Assembly: GCF_002159265.1 (NCBI RefSeq)
Contig: NZ_NFHG01000005.1
Coordinates: 1-64,000, forward strand
DNA from: Flavonifractor sp. An82
GTDB lineage: Bacteria; Bacillota; Clostridia; Oscillospirales; Oscillospiraceae
DNA length: 64,000 bases
Reading direction: 5' to 3'
In this document: positions 43,648-52,869 of the stretch, one piece after another
Layout of the letters: every line of letters begins with the position of its first letter
Numbering within the stretch: position 1 is the first letter of the stretch
Translations under genes and position numbers: made by a program
Notes under the pieces: generated by a model
Seen by the model: only the letters and a program-made list of their open reading frames with translations
The model's database searches: none
What the model was told of the DNA's origin: nothing

Positions 43648-43962
43648 ATGTCTATCATTCATCTGACCAACGAGGCCTTTGACAAGGCGGTTTCCAACGG
43701 TATCTCCATGGTGGACTTCTGGGCCTCCTGGTGCGGCCCCTGCAAGATGCTGGCCCCTGTGATGGAGGATCTGGCGGGCAAGTACGAGGGCAAGGCCCTG
43801 GTGGGCAAGGTCAACGTGGACGATGAGCCCAATTTGGCCATGCGCTTCGGCGTCATGAGCATCCCCACCGTTATCTTCCTGAAGGACGGCAAGGAGTTCG
43901 ACCGCAAGGTGGGTGTGATGCCTCCCCAGGCCTACACCGCCGTGCTGGACGCCAACCTGTAA
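43648..43962 (+). CDS. trxA: Thioredoxin
   Basis: 104-aa classical thioredoxin with active site WCGPC (residues ~28-32) and cis-Pro loop SIPTVIF. ATG at 43648 follows AAAGGA by 8 bases; an earlier ATG at 43639 has no site. It is probably the substrate of the reductase-like flavoprotein directly upstream, in one operon closed by a terminator. Confidence 0.92.
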   Translation: MSIIHLTNEAFDKAVSNGISMVDFWASWCGPCKMLAPVMEDLAGKYEGKALVGKVNVDDEPNLAMRFGVMSIPTVIFLKDGKEFDRKVGVMPPQAYTAVLDANL

Positions 43963-43973
43963 GATTCAAGCAG

Positions 43974-44008
43974 AAGAAGGCCTGCCGCTGATGCGGCAGG
44001 CCTTCTTT
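43974..44008. terminator. Bidirectional terminator between trxA and the HTH gene
   Basis: AAGAAGGCCTGCCGC (43974-43988) pairs with GCGGCAGGCCTTCTT (43993-44007). Both flanking genes converge on it. Confidence 0.8.
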
Positions 44009-44009
44009 G

Positions 44010-44936
44010 TCATTCTTCGCCTTTTTTCAGCAGATGGGAGGCCAGGGCGCAGATCACACCGGCAATGGGATAGACGATCCACCCCCAGCGCCAGCCCCAG
44101 CTGTCCCCGTATTCTCCCGATGCCGCCATGGAGCCAAAGCCCACCATCAGATAGATCACGGTAGCGGCAATCATGATGGCGCCGCAGATCCAGTTCTCCT
44201 TCTTTCGGAGGGCTGTCGCCTCTGGACTGGGATCGTGCTCCTTATTCCATCCTTCAATGTTATACTTGCTTCTGCGCAGCCCGGCCCATACCAGGACCGC
44301 CACGCCCACAGCCACAATGAACAGAAAGACCGCTATCAGTTTGGCCTCCGCCCGCTCCCCTATCAGCTCAGCAGTCTCTCCCAGCAGGATGAGCCATACC
44401 ACCGCCAGGAAAAAGCCTGCGATGGGCAGAGCGATGAGGAATGGATACCGGTTGAGAAACCGCTCCCGCTGCTCTTTGGGGTAGAAATCCTGGAGTACCG
44501 GGTACTCCTTTTCAAATCGGTCATAGCGCATGCCGGCCACCACCAAAATGGCCACCGCCACCGCAATCCCCGAGATCAGCACCGCGCCCGCCCAGTTTTC
44601 CGGAAAACCCGCAAAGCCGTACAGGGCCAGCCCCCCACTCACAGACAGGATGATGAGCCCCACACCCAGGGCAACACAGTTGGAAAACCAGTTCATAAAG
44701 CGGTCATATCCGGCGGCGTCTGTCTGATAATGCTCCTGTACATCTCCCCGGATCAGGGTATCCAAATCCACACTGAAGATCTTGCACAGCACCAGCAGCT
44801 TTTCCATCTCCGGAAAGCTGGTGTCCGACTCCCACTTGCTCACCGACTGTCGGGATACCTGAAGAGCCTCGGCCAGCCCCTCCTGGGTCATGCCGGCCTT
44901 ATCCCGCAGAAATTGTAAATTGGTCCCAAAACTCAT
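44010..44936 (-). CDS. Membrane-anchored XRE regulator
   Basis: 308 aa. Residues 1-65 are a helix-turn-helix (DKAGMTQEGLAEALQVSRQSV); the remainder has about six hydrophobic segments in two groups separated by a basic loop (RYDRFEKEYPVLQDF), with a Trp-rich C-terminus. HTH-membrane proteins of this type are common in Firmicutes, with unknown ligand. A perfect 18-base inverted repeat lies just upstream. Confidence 0.75.
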   Translation of the reverse strand: MSFGTNLQFLRDKAGMTQEGLAEALQVSRQSVSKWESDTSFPEMEKLLVLCKIFSVDLDTLIRGDVQEHYQTDAAGYDRFMNWFSNCVALGVGLIILSVSGGLALYGFAGFPENWAGAVLISGIAVAVAILVVAGMRYDRFEKEYPVLQDFYPKEQRERFLNRYPFLIALPIAGFFLAVVWLILLGETAELIGERAEAKLIAVFLFIVAVGVAVLVWAGLRRSKYNIEGWNKEHDPSPEATALRKKENWICGAIMIAATVIYLMVGFGSMAASGEYGDSWGWRWGWIVYPIAGVICALASHLLKKGEE

Positions 44937-44972
44937 GATCTTTGCCTCCTCTCAGGGTGGCTACAACATACC

Positions 44973-45019
44973 AAAACCCAAACGCAACTGAAACCAATTT
45001 GCAGTTGCGTTTGGGTTTT
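44973..45019 (-). terminator. Perfect 18-base inverted repeat
   Basis: AAAACCCAAACGCAACTG (44973-44990) pairs with CAGTTGCGTTTGGGTTTT (45002-45019). It is positioned to end the AlbA_2 gene but also sits 37 bases upstream of the HTH gene, so it could double as an operator. Confidence 0.6.
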
Positions 45020-45067
45020 TTCACGTAAACTTCCGGTTGCACCGGCTTTTTTCACCGCAAAAAGTGC

Positions 45068-45523
45068 TCAATGGGACCGGCCGCTCAGCATGGCGTTCAG
45101 CTCCGCCTGGGTACAGTGATAATCCCCATCCCCACTGCGGCGATAGGCCCCCCGGCGGAGGTTTCCTCCAATATATACCGGCAGCTGGTCCCGCTCGGCC
45201 ATGGGTACCGTGATGGCCACGATGTCCCCGCCGTCCACATGGAGGATCTGGATGTCCTCCTCCTTGAGGATGTTGAGGCTGACCACTGCCGGATCATCCA
45301 AGCCGGCGATGAGCTCCTCCACCATGCCCTGGGGGTCCAGCAGCCCCTGCACCCGCAGGCTGTGGTCAGGCAGCTCCTCCACACCCAGCAGGATCACCCC
45401 ACCGTAGCTGTTGGCAAAGGCGGAGTAGGTCTCCCAGATGCTGTGGGGCAGGCCGCCGGTGGCCAGCTTGGCCTCCAGACGGTTGTTCTCCCGATAATGG
45501 CTGATCTGTGTGAAGTCGAACAT
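45068..45523 (-). CDS. AlbA_2/Schlafen-type domain protein
   Basis: 151 aa, an AlbA_2 (Schlafen AlbA-like) domain alone: LEAKLATGGLPHSIWETYSA, FANSYGGVILLGVEE, and a C-terminal half with VYIGGNLRRGAYRRSG. These domains often bind nucleic acid or ATP in regulators and defence proteins; here the usual helix-turn-helix and ATPase extension are absent. Function uncertain. Confidence 0.75.
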   Translation of the reverse strand: MFDFTQISHYRENNRLEAKLATGGLPHSIWETYSAFANSYGGVILLGVEELPDHSLRVQGLLDPQGMVEELIAGLDDPAVVSLNILKEEDIQILHVDGGDIVAITVPMAERDQLPVYIGGNLRRGAYRRSGDGDYHCTQAELNAMLSGRSH

Positions 45524-45587
45524 AGGCCGGCCTCCCCTTCCGTAGTGCCTTCATTATACCGGGAAGGCCGTCGGTTGACAAGGAAAA

Positions 45588-45615
45588 AAGGGACCTGTCT
45601 CCCGACAGGTCCCTT
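45588..45615 (-). terminator. Terminator after the Sir2 gene
   Basis: AAGGGACCTGTC (45588-45599) pairs with GACAGGTCCCTT (45604-45615), 8 bases past the stop. Confidence 0.75.
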
Positions 45616-45622
45616 GCAGGAA

Positions 45623-46351
45623 TCACACTGTAACAGCCCCCAGAATTTCCCCGATGGGGCCGGCAATCACCAGGTCGGCCTCCTTGTCGTAGGGGGTGGG
45701 GCTCTTGTTGATGAGGGTCAGCTTATTCCCCCGGTAGTAGCGGATCAGCCCCGCCGCCGGGTACACCGCCAGAGAGGTACCGCCAATGATGAGCATATCC
45801 GCCCGGGAGATGGCCAGCACGGCGGCTTCGATGGTCTCCTGGTCCAGGGACTCCTCATAGAGCACCACATCGGGTTTGATCATACCGCCGCACACCGGAC
45901 AGTGGGGCACCCCATCGCTCTTCATCATAAAGTCCAGGTCGTAGAACTGATGGCACTTCATGCAGTAGTTGCGGTGGACCGAGCCGTGGAGCTCGTACAC
46001 GTTGACGCTGCCCGCCGCCTGATGGAGCCCGTCGATGTTCTGGGTCACCACCGCCTTCAGCTTACCCGCCCGCTCCAGCTCCGCCAGCTTCAAATGGGCG
46101 GCGTTGGGTTTGGCGTCGGGGAAGAGCATCTTGTTGTGGTAAAAGCGGTAAAATTCCTCCGGATTCTTCTGAAAGAAGGTGTGGCTCAGAATGGTCTCCG
46201 GCGGATAGGCGTACTGCTGATTGTACAGGCCGTCCACGCTGCGGAAGTCCGGGATGCCCGATTCCGTGCTGACACCGGCACCGCCGAAAAAGACAATGTT
46301 CTCGCTCTCACTGATCCAGTCCTGGAGCTGCTTGCGTTTTTCATCCATCAT
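45623..46351 (-). CDS. cobB: NAD-dependent protein deacylase, Sir2 family
   Basis: 242 aa from ATG at 46351 (GGAGGGG upstream). NAD-binding GAGVSTESGIPDFRS, catalytic His in YELHGSVH, a Zn ribbon (CMKC ... CPVC) and GTSLAVYP. Removes acetyl or longer acyl groups from lysines using NAD. It follows the 54-aa Cys-rich gene by 10 bases and may be the last gene of the feo operon. Confidence 0.9.
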   Translation of the reverse strand: MMDEKRKQLQDWISESENIVFFGGAGVSTESGIPDFRSVDGLYNQQYAYPPETILSHTFFQKNPEEFYRFYHNKMLFPDAKPNAAHLKLAELERAGKLKAVVTQNIDGLHQAAGSVNVYELHGSVHRNYCMKCHQFYDLDFMMKSDGVPHCPVCGGMIKPDVVLYEESLDQETIEAAVLAISRADMLIIGGTSLAVYPAAGLIRYYRGNKLTLINKSPTPYDKEADLVIAGPIGEILGAVTV

Positions 46352-46361
46352 AACCCCTCCT

Positions 46362-46526
46362 TTACGGCGCCTTCCGGTGGCGGCAGTAGGTGTGGGGACA
46401 GCTGGAGCAGCCGCCGCAGCCACACCCCCGCTTGCCCTTCAGGCTCTGGTGGAACCGGTAGATCAGGTAGACCGCCGCCCAGATGATGAGGACGGCCACC
46501 CCGATGTAAATGAGAATTTTCAGCAT
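46362..46526 (-). CDS. FeoB-associated Cys-rich membrane protein
   Basis: 54 aa: one N-terminal membrane helix (MLKILIYIGVAVLIIWAAVY) and a cytoplasmic tail with seven Cys including CGCGGCSSCPHTYC. Such small proteins regularly follow feoB and are thought to help iron transfer or stabilise the transporter. It starts 4 bases after the feoB stop. Confidence 0.8.
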   Translation of the reverse strand: MLKILIYIGVAVLIIWAAVYLIYRFHQSLKGKRGCGCGGCSSCPHTYCRHRKAP

Positions 46527-46530
46527 AACA

Positions 46531-48978
46531 TTACCTCAGGAACAGAGAGCCGATCTGGTACACCAGGAAGGAACCCAGCCAGGCAGCGCACAGCTGCCAG
46601 CCGATGGAAGCCAGGGTCCACTTGACGGAGTTCATCTCCTTGCGGATGGTGGATACCGCCGCCACGCAGGGTACGTAGAGCAGGACGAACACCAGGAAGG
46701 AGTAGGCGGCCAGGGGGCTCTGGAAGGTGCCGCCCAGGGCGGCGGCAATGGCAGCAACGCTGGCGGTCACCGAGAAGCCGTAGAACATGCTCATGGAGGA
46801 CACCACCATCTCCTTGGCGATCAAGCCGGAGAGGAGGGCCACCGCCGCCTGCCAGGTGCCAAAGCCCAAAGGCACAAAGATGGGGGCCAGGAAGGAGCCG
46901 ATGCTGCCCAGGATGGAATAGGCCTCGTCAGACACCATACCAAAGGTACCGCCCTCAAAGCCAAAGCTCTGGAGGAACCACAGCAGCACGCTCATGGCCA
47001 GGATCAGGGTACCGGCCTTCACCAGGAAGCCCTTCACCTTCTCCCACACATGGAGGGCGATGTTCTTCAGAGTGGGCAGGCGGTAGGGGGGCAGCTCCAG
47101 CACAAAGGCGGCGGGCTCCCCCTTGAACACCAGCTTTTTCAGCAGGATACCCGAGAGAATGGCGAAGATCAGGCCCAGCAGATAGAGGGAGAATACCACC
47201 AGCCCGCCGTATTTGGGGAAGAAGGCAGCGGTGAGCAGGCCGTACACCGGCAGCCGGGCGGAGCAGGACATGAAGGGCACCAGCATGATGGTCATGCGGC
47301 GGTCCTTCTCATTCTCCATGGTGCGGGCGCCCATGACGGCGGGCACCGTGCAGCCGAAGCCCATCAGCATGGGGATAAAGGCCTTGCCGGACAGGCCAAA
47401 GCGCCGCAGCAGCCGGTCCATGATAAAGGCGGCCCGGGCCATGTAGCCCGAGTCCTCCAGGAAGGACAGGAAGAGGAACAGAATGGCGATCTGGGGCAGG
47501 AAGGTAAGTACGCCGCCCACGCCGGCGATAACGCCATCCACCAGCAGGGCCTCCACCCAGGGCGCGGTGCCGGCGGCAGCCAGGCCCCCCCGCACCCAGT
47601 CGGCAAAATAGCCGCCGATGAGGGTATCCACCCCGTCGGCCAGCATCTGGCCGGGACCAAAGGTGAGGGCGAACATGGCCAGCATCATCAGCAGGAACAC
47701 GGGGATGGCCAAAAACTTGTGGGTGACGATGGCGTCGATCCGGTCGGACAGGGTGGGGGTGCCCAGGGGCCGTCCCCGTTTGACACAGCCCTCCACCACC
47801 TTCTGAATGAACTGATACCGGGCGTCAGCAATGAGGGTCTCCCGGTCGCCCAGATCATAGGCGTTCTCATACTCCTGGCAGGTCCGCTCCAGGGCGGCCT
47901 TCTCCAGGCCGCTGAGCCCCAGGGCCTCCTCCACCAGCTGGTCCCCCTCAATGAGCTTGATGGAGGCCCAGTGGGCGGGGATGTGGGCGGCATAGGCCTT
48001 GTCGTGGATCAGCTCGCCCACCTTATGGTGGATCTGGTGGGTAAAGTCGTCGTACAGGTCGTCGGGCTCCACCGTGACCCCCACATGCATCTGATTGTGG
48101 GCCACCTCCAGCAGCTTCTGGATGTTCTTGCCCGACCGGGCGGTGATGGGAATCACCGGCACGCCCAGGGTCTTGGACAGCTGGTCCACATCGATGCTGT
48201 CCCCGTGCTTCTCCACCTCGTCCATGAAGTTCAGGGCGATGACCATGGGCCGCTCCAGCTCCAACAGCTGGGCGGTCAGATAGAGGTTGCGCTCGATGTT
48301 GGTGGCGTCAATGATATCGATGATGGCGTCGGGTCGCTCCCCCACAATGAAGTCCCGGGCCACGATCTCCTCCATGGAGTAGGGGGACATGGAGTAGATG
48401 CCGGGCAGGTCCACAATGGTGACGGACTTTCCGTCCACCTCCGCCCTGCCCTCCTTCTTCTCCACCGTCACGCCGGGCCAGTTGCCCACATACTGATTGG
48501 AGCCGGTGAGGGCGTTGAACAGGGTGGTCTTGCCGCAGTTGGGGTTGCCCACCAGGGCCAGCTTCATTTCCCGGGTATCATGGCTGGCGTAGTCGGGCAC
48601 GCCGCCGTGCTCGGCGGCCTCATGGGCGTGGTCGGCACTCATCCGGCGCAGAGTCTCCTCATCAGGCAGATGCTGTACCATACCCATGCGCTGGCGGCGC
48701 ACCTGAGCCCGCTCCTCCCCCTCCTCGCCGGTGGCAATGAGGATTTGAGCGGCGTCCGATTTCCGCAGGGAGAGCTCATAGCCCCGCAGGTTGAGCTCCA
48801 CCGGGTCGCCAAAGGGAGCCACCTTACGCACCATCACCTGGGTGCCGGGGGTAAGGCCCATGTCCACCAGGCGGCGCTTTACCGGTCCCCGGTCGTTGCC
48901 CACCCGCAGGATGATGCCCTGTTCCCCAGGCTGGACCTCCTCCAGCGTCTTATGGTTTTGTGTCTCTTGTATCTTCAT
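46531..48978 (-). CDS. feoB: Ferrous iron transporter FeoA-FeoB fusion
   Basis: 815 aa. Residues ~10-85 are a FeoA (SH3-like) domain (VKRRLVDMGLTPGTQVMV), linked to the FeoB G protein with G1 GNPNCGKTTLFNAL, G3 DLPG, G4-like NFMDEVEK, and a helical GDI domain. Then follow the polytopic membrane part with two Gate motifs. Imports Fe(II) across the cytoplasmic membrane. Followed by a Cys-rich helper gene and a Sir2 gene on the same strand. Confidence 0.93.
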   Translation of the reverse strand: MKIQETQNHKTLEEVQPGEQGIILRVGNDRGPVKRRLVDMGLTPGTQVMVRKVAPFGDPVELNLRGYELSLRKSDAAQILIATGEEGEERAQVRRQRMGMVQHLPDEETLRRMSADHAHEAAEHGGVPDYASHDTREMKLALVGNPNCGKTTLFNALTGSNQYVGNWPGVTVEKKEGRAEVDGKSVTIVDLPGIYSMSPYSMEEIVARDFIVGERPDAIIDIIDATNIERNLYLTAQLLELERPMVIALNFMDEVEKHGDSIDVDQLSKTLGVPVIPITARSGKNIQKLLEVAHNQMHVGVTVEPDDLYDDFTHQIHHKVGELIHDKAYAAHIPAHWASIKLIEGDQLVEEALGLSGLEKAALERTCQEYENAYDLGDRETLIADARYQFIQKVVEGCVKRGRPLGTPTLSDRIDAIVTHKFLAIPVFLLMMLAMFALTFGPGQMLADGVDTLIGGYFADWVRGGLAAAGTAPWVEALLVDGVIAGVGGVLTFLPQIAILFLFLSFLEDSGYMARAAFIMDRLLRRFGLSGKAFIPMLMGFGCTVPAVMGARTMENEKDRRMTIMLVPFMSCSARLPVYGLLTAAFFPKYGGLVVFSLYLLGLIFAILSGILLKKLVFKGEPAAFVLELPPYRLPTLKNIALHVWEKVKGFLVKAGTLILAMSVLLWFLQSFGFEGGTFGMVSDEAYSILGSIGSFLAPIFVPLGFGTWQAAVALLSGLIAKEMVVSSMSMFYGFSVTASVAAIAAALGGTFQSPLAAYSFLVFVLLYVPCVAAVSTIRKEMNSVKWTLASIGWQLCAAWLGSFLVYQIGSLFLR

Positions 48979-49129
48979 CTTATCTCATCCACTGCTTCCA
49001 AGTTAATCTATTCTAATCCGTGCTCATTATACTACGCTGCCAGCCAGTGACGCAAGTAACATCCCCCGCCATTTTCACCAAAATCCTACTGAATTTATGG
49101 TCATAAGCAAAAACTTCGCCCAAACACAA

Positions 49130-49162
49130 AAGGAGCGCCGCGGAAACTCCGCAGCGCTCCTT
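49130..49162 (-). terminator. Terminator after the CD1247-type gene
   Basis: AAGGAGCGC-C-GCGGA (49130-49144) pairs with TCCGC-A-GCGCTCCTT (49148-49162). Confidence 0.75.
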
Positions 49163-49177
49163 CTGAAACAGCCGGAC

Positions 49178-49645
49178 TTAGTCCTCGTGGTCGTGGTCCT
49201 CGCAGCCGCAGCCACAGCCGCAGTCGTCCTCGTCCTCATCGCCGCAGCAGCAGTCGTCGGACAGGTCCAGGGCGAACTTCTGCTTGCAGTTGGGGCACTG
49301 GATCACGCCCTCATCCAGGACGGACTCGTCGATGACCAGGGTCTCGCCGCAGTTGGGGCACTCGGTCTCGAAGAAGTCGTCGTCACCGCAGCAGCAGTCG
49401 TCCTCATCCTCGTCGTCCTCGTCCTCAAAGACGGCCTTCTCCACGTCGGCCAGGTCGTCGGAGATGGCGTCGATCTCCTCGCCCAGAGCCACGGTGTTCT
49501 CCTCCAGGTCCTCAATGGACATGCCGATCTCCTCCAGGATGCCGATCATCACGGAGATGAGCTTGCCTTCCTTGGACTTCTCGGTGTCAATATTCAGGCC
49601 CTCAGCCAGGCCCTTCAGATACGCGACCTTCTCAGAAATCGTCAT
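49178..49645 (-). CDS. CD1247-type zinc-ribbon protein with acidic Cys-rich tail
   Basis: 155 aa. The N-terminal 60 residues (EKVAYLKGLAEGLNIDTEKS) match the CD1247 N-terminal domain family of Clostridia. A central zinc ribbon follows (CPNCGETL ... CPNCKQKF), flanked by acidic CCCG clusters, and the C-terminus is unusual: CGCGCGCEDHDHED. The tail could bind several metal ions. Function unknown; it precedes no obvious partner, efp being upstream. Confidence 0.8.
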   Translation of the reverse strand: MTISEKVAYLKGLAEGLNIDTEKSKEGKLISVMIGILEEIGMSIEDLEENTVALGEEIDAISDDLADVEKAVFEDEDDEDEDDCCCGDDDFFETECPNCGETLVIDESVLDEGVIQCPNCKQKFALDLSDDCCCGDEDEDDCGCGCGCEDHDHED

Positions 49646-49699
49646 AACTGGTTCTCCTTTTCTCAGTCGTCGGCCACGAAGGGCCTGAAAATTGTCCGT

Positions 49700-50269
49700 T
49701 TAGGCTTTACAACGCTCCAGGTACTCGCCGGTACGGGTGTCGATCTTGATCTTGTCGCCGGGGTTGATGAACAGAGGCACCTTGATCTCAGCGCCGGTCT
49801 CCAGGGTGGCGGGCTTGGTCACGTTGGTGGCGGTGTCGCCCTTGAAGCCGGGATCGGTCTCGCTGACCTCCAGCTCCACAAAGGTGGGGGGCTCCACGGC
49901 AAAGATCTTGCCCTTGTAGGAGTTGATCTTGCAGACCATGTTCTCCTTCACGAAGCGGAAGTTGTCACCCAGCAGCTCGGAGCCGATGGGCACCAGATCG
50001 TAGGTCTCGGGGTCCATGAAGTAGTACAGATCGCCGTCATTGTAGCTGTACTCCATGTCCTTGCGCTCCACATAGGCCTGCTCAAACTTGGCAGTGGGGT
50101 TGAAAGAGGTCTCAGTCACGCCGCCGGTGATGACGTTCTTCATCTTGGTACGGACGAACGCGGCACCCTTGCCGGGCTTGACGTGCTGGAACTCGACGAC
50201 CTGCATAACCTGGCCGTCCATCTCAAAGGTCACACCATTGCGGAAATCACTGGCAGAAATCGTAGGCAT
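49700..50269 (-). CDS. efp: Elongation factor P
   Basis: 189 aa, slightly longer than usual 185. The N-terminal KOW-like domain has [14 protein letters not shown], with the loop Lys that is often modified; the C-terminal OB domains end [12 protein letters not shown] helps ribosomes through polyproline. Followed by a CD1247-type gene and preceded by the Xaa-Pro peptidase gene, an arrangement also found in other Firmicutes. Confidence 0.95.
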   Translation of the reverse strand: MPTISASDFRNGVTFEMDGQVMQVVEFQHVKPGKGAAFVRTKMKNVITGGVTETSFNPTAKFEQAYVERKDMEYSYNDGDLYYFMDPETYDLVPIGSELLGDNFRFVKENMVCKINSYKGKIFAVEPPTFVELEVSETDPGFKGDTATNVTKPATLETGAEIKVPLFINPGDKIKIDTRTGEYLERCKA

Positions 50270-50348
50270 TGAACTTCATCCTCCAAAAGGTATTTCTATA
50301 ATTCAGCTAAGTCATTTTACCCTATTATTTCCCTCATTGCAAGGCTTT

Positions 50349-51410
50349 TTACAGAATAATCAGTTCTTTGGGCGATTTGGTCAGGTTCACATTGCCCTCC
50401 TCGGTGTAGATGAGCACGTCCTCGATCCGCACGCCGAACTTGCCGGGCAGATAGATGCCGGGCTCGGCGGAAACGGCGGCGCCCACGGGCATGGGGGTCT
50501 CGTCCCGGCCGTTGGCGTTGGGGCACTCGTGGATCTCGATGCCAACGCTGTGGCCGAAGCCGTGTCCAAAGTATGCCCCGTAACCGGCCTCCTCAATCAC
50601 CTGGGCAGCGGCGGTGTGGATCTCCTTGCCGGGCACGCCCGCCTTGGCCTTGGCAATGCCGGCCAGCTGAGCCTTCAGCACGGTGTCATACACCTTGCGC
50701 ATCTCCTCGGTGGGCTCGCCCAGGGCGATGGTACGGGTCATGTCGGAGCAGTAACCGCCGTACTTGCAGCCAAAGTCCATGGTGAGGAACTCACCTTTCT
50801 GGACCTTCTTCTCACTGGGGATGCCGTGGGGCAGGGAACCGTTGGGGCCGGACACCACGATGGGATCAAAGCTCATCTTGTCGGCACCGCGGAGCAGCAT
50901 TTCATACTGGAGACGGGCGGCGATCTCCTGCTCGGTCATGCCGGGCTGAATGAACTTCAGGATGGCGTCGAAGGCCTGGTCGGTGATCTCCTGGGCCTTC
51001 TTCATCAGGGCGATCTCTTCCTCGTCCTTGGCAGCACGCAGGTCGTTCACCAGGCTCTGGGCGGGCACCAGCTCACAAGGCAGCTTGGCATACTGATTGT
51101 AGGAGGCCACGGTCACATAACCTTCCTCAAAGCCCAGCTTCTGGATGCCCAGCTCCTGGACCGCCTGCTCGGCCAGCACCATGAAGTTCTTGTTTCTGTC
51201 GGTCATGGTGATATTGGCGCCGGTGACCAGATTGCCGGCAGCCTCGATGTACCGGGAGTCGGTGAAATAGCGGCTCTCGCTGCGGGTCACGATGACCATG
51301 CCCTCGCCGTGGAAACCGATGGCATAGAACTCGCCAGGCTCACTGGTGATGAGCATGGCATCCAGCTTGTACTGGTCCAGCTTGGCCGCGATCTGATTCA
51401 GATGATTCAT
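50349..51410 (-). CDS. Xaa-Pro aminopeptidase (M24 family)
   Basis: 353 aa. Creatinase-type N-domain and a pita-bread M24 catalytic domain with metal ligands in LTMDFGCKYGGYCSDMTR, GFGHSVGIEIHE and the Glu in SAEPGIYLPG. Removes N-terminal residues before proline. Adjacent to efp, as is common. Confidence 0.9.
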   Translation of the reverse strand: MNHLNQIAAKLDQYKLDAMLITSEPGEFYAIGFHGEGMVIVTRSESRYFTDSRYIEAAGNLVTGANITMTDRNKNFMVLAEQAVQELGIQKLGFEEGYVTVASYNQYAKLPCELVPAQSLVNDLRAAKDEEEIALMKKAQEITDQAFDAILKFIQPGMTEQEIAARLQYEMLLRGADKMSFDPIVVSGPNGSLPHGIPSEKKVQKGEFLTMDFGCKYGGYCSDMTRTIALGEPTEEMRKVYDTVLKAQLAGIAKAKAGVPGKEIHTAAAQVIEEAGYGAYFGHGFGHSVGIEIHECPNANGRDETPMPVGAAVSAEPGIYLPGKFGVRIEDVLIYTEEGNVNLTKSPKELIIL

Positions 51411-51446
51411 GATAAAGACTTCCTTTCTATCTCGCGCCGCAGCACC

Positions 51447-52292
51447 CTACAGGGCGCTTTGGTACAGTTTTTTCATAGTCAACGCGTCCTCCGCCTGGGT
51501 ACCGGCGGACTCACAGATAAAGGTGGGGCTCCAGCCCCGGCGGGCCACCTCCGCCATCAGGGGCTCCGGGTCGGGCCCGAAGTCCTCTTGGTCAAAGGTC
51601 AGGTGCATTTTCTCTCCCCCGTTGGGGGTGAACTGAATTTTGGAGAAATGGCTGTGGAAACGGCTGGCCCGCTCCTCTCCCAGCACCTCTTTGATACGGT
51701 CCAGCATCTTCACGCAGGCCTCGCGGCCCTCCAGCTCTCCCAGGGAGCGGGCGTACAGGTGGCCGAAGTCCACGCAGGGGGTGAGCCGCCCGTCCAGGGT
51801 ACACAGCTCCAGCACCTCGTCCAGATCCCCCAGCTGGTTGATCTTGCCCATGGTCTCTGGACAGAGCGTAATGTGGCCGAAGCCGGCGTCGTCACAGGCG
51901 GCCACCACCGCCTTCAGGGAGTTCAGGGCGATGTCCTGTGCCTCCCTCCGGGTGCGCTTCATCAGGGCACCCGAGTGGATCACCACCCGAGTGGCCCCCA
52001 TCCAGTCGGCCGCCCGGCAGGCGGCGGTGATATAGCCGATGGTCTTCTGCAGGTTCTCAGGGTCGGGATTGGCCAGGTTGATAAAGTAGGGGGCGTGGAG
52101 GGACAGAGAAATGCCCGCTTCCTTTGCCGCCGCCCCCACCTTGCGGGCAGTCTCCTCCCCCACGTTGACGCCCTTGCCGCACTGGTACTCGTAGCAGTCC
52201 AGGCCAAGCCCAGCCAGCCACCGGGGGGCGTCCACCGAGGATTTATAGGGAAAGGACTCTGCGTTGCCCGCAGGGCCGAAGATTGCGCTCAT
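51447..52292 (-). CDS. TIM-barrel protein of the endonuclease IV family
   Basis: 281 aa from ATG at 52292, overlapping the YqeG stop by 4 bases. AP-endonuclease-2-like barrel: ISLSLHAPYFINLANPD, RVVIHSGA, CPETMGKINQLGDLDEVLEL, CVDFGHLYARS and HFSKIQFTPNG carry His/Glu/Asp metal ligands as in Nfo. A DNA-repair AP endonuclease or a sugar isomerase-like barrel is likely. The conserved CVDFGH differs a little from bacterial Nfo (CLDTCH). Confidence 0.8.
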   Translation of the reverse strand: MSAIFGPAGNAESFPYKSSVDAPRWLAGLGLDCYEYQCGKGVNVGEETARKVGAAAKEAGISLSLHAPYFINLANPDPENLQKTIGYITAACRAADWMGATRVVIHSGALMKRTRREAQDIALNSLKAVVAACDDAGFGHITLCPETMGKINQLGDLDEVLELCTLDGRLTPCVDFGHLYARSLGELEGREACVKMLDRIKEVLGEERASRFHSHFSKIQFTPNGGEKMHLTFDQEDFGPDPEPLMAEVARRGWSPTFICESAGTQAEDALTMKKLYQSAL

Positions 52293-52789
52293 AACGGTTT
52301 TGCTCTCCTTTTTGTCAGGGCGCGGAAGGGCCACTCGGCGGCGTACCGCAGGTAGCGCCCCGGATTGCCCGCCAGCCGGATGGGCTCCACCAGCAATGTG
52401 GTCACCCCGGCCCGGCTGCCGCCCAGAATATCGGTAAAGATCTGATCCCCCACAATGGCAGTCTGCTCCGGCGTGCAGCCCATCTGTTCCATGGCCTTGT
52501 AAAAGGAGCCCGGCTTGGGCTTGCCGGCGTGGCCGATATAGGGCACGCCCAGTGCTTTGGAAAACCGCTCCGGCCGCTGGGGGTGCCGGTTGTTGGACAG
52601 CACGAACAGGGTGACCCCCTGGGCCTGCAGGGCCGCCGTCCACTCCCGCACCGGCTGGGTGGGCTCCGGCACACCGTAGGGCACCAGGGTATTGTCCAGA
52701 TCGGCCAGCAGCAGGCGGATGCCCCGCCTTGCCAAAGCGGCGGGATCGATGTCGTAAATGGTCTTTCCTGACCAGTGGGCCGTCAGCAT
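52289..52789 (-). CDS. yqeG: YqeG-family HAD phosphatase
   Basis: 166-aa HAD-IIIA protein. Catalytic DLDNTL near residue 31, LSNNRHPQRPERF, and GDQIFTDILGG. YqeG-type phosphatases are related to PgpP-like lipid phosphatases (phosphatidylglycerophosphate dephosphorylation); the substrate here is not certain. Confidence 0.85.
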   Translation of the reverse strand: MLTAHWSGKTIYDIDPAALARRGIRLLLADLDNTLVPYGVPEPTQPVREWTAALQAQGVTLFVLSNNRHPQRPERFSKALGVPYIGHAGKPKPGSFYKAMEQMGCTPEQTAIVGDQIFTDILGGSRAGVTTLLVEPIRLAGNPGRYLRYAAEWPFRALTKRRAKPL

Positions 52790-52869
52790 GGCTTCACCTC
52801 GTCTATTTGCAGTCTGGTCCGCATAGAATTATACACGCTTCTTACAACTTGGACAAGGGGGTAGCTCAT

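Noticed and set aside
46510-49050. 846-codon plus-strand frame opposite feoB
   Set aside because: Antisense shadow of feoB; no domain or ribosome site.
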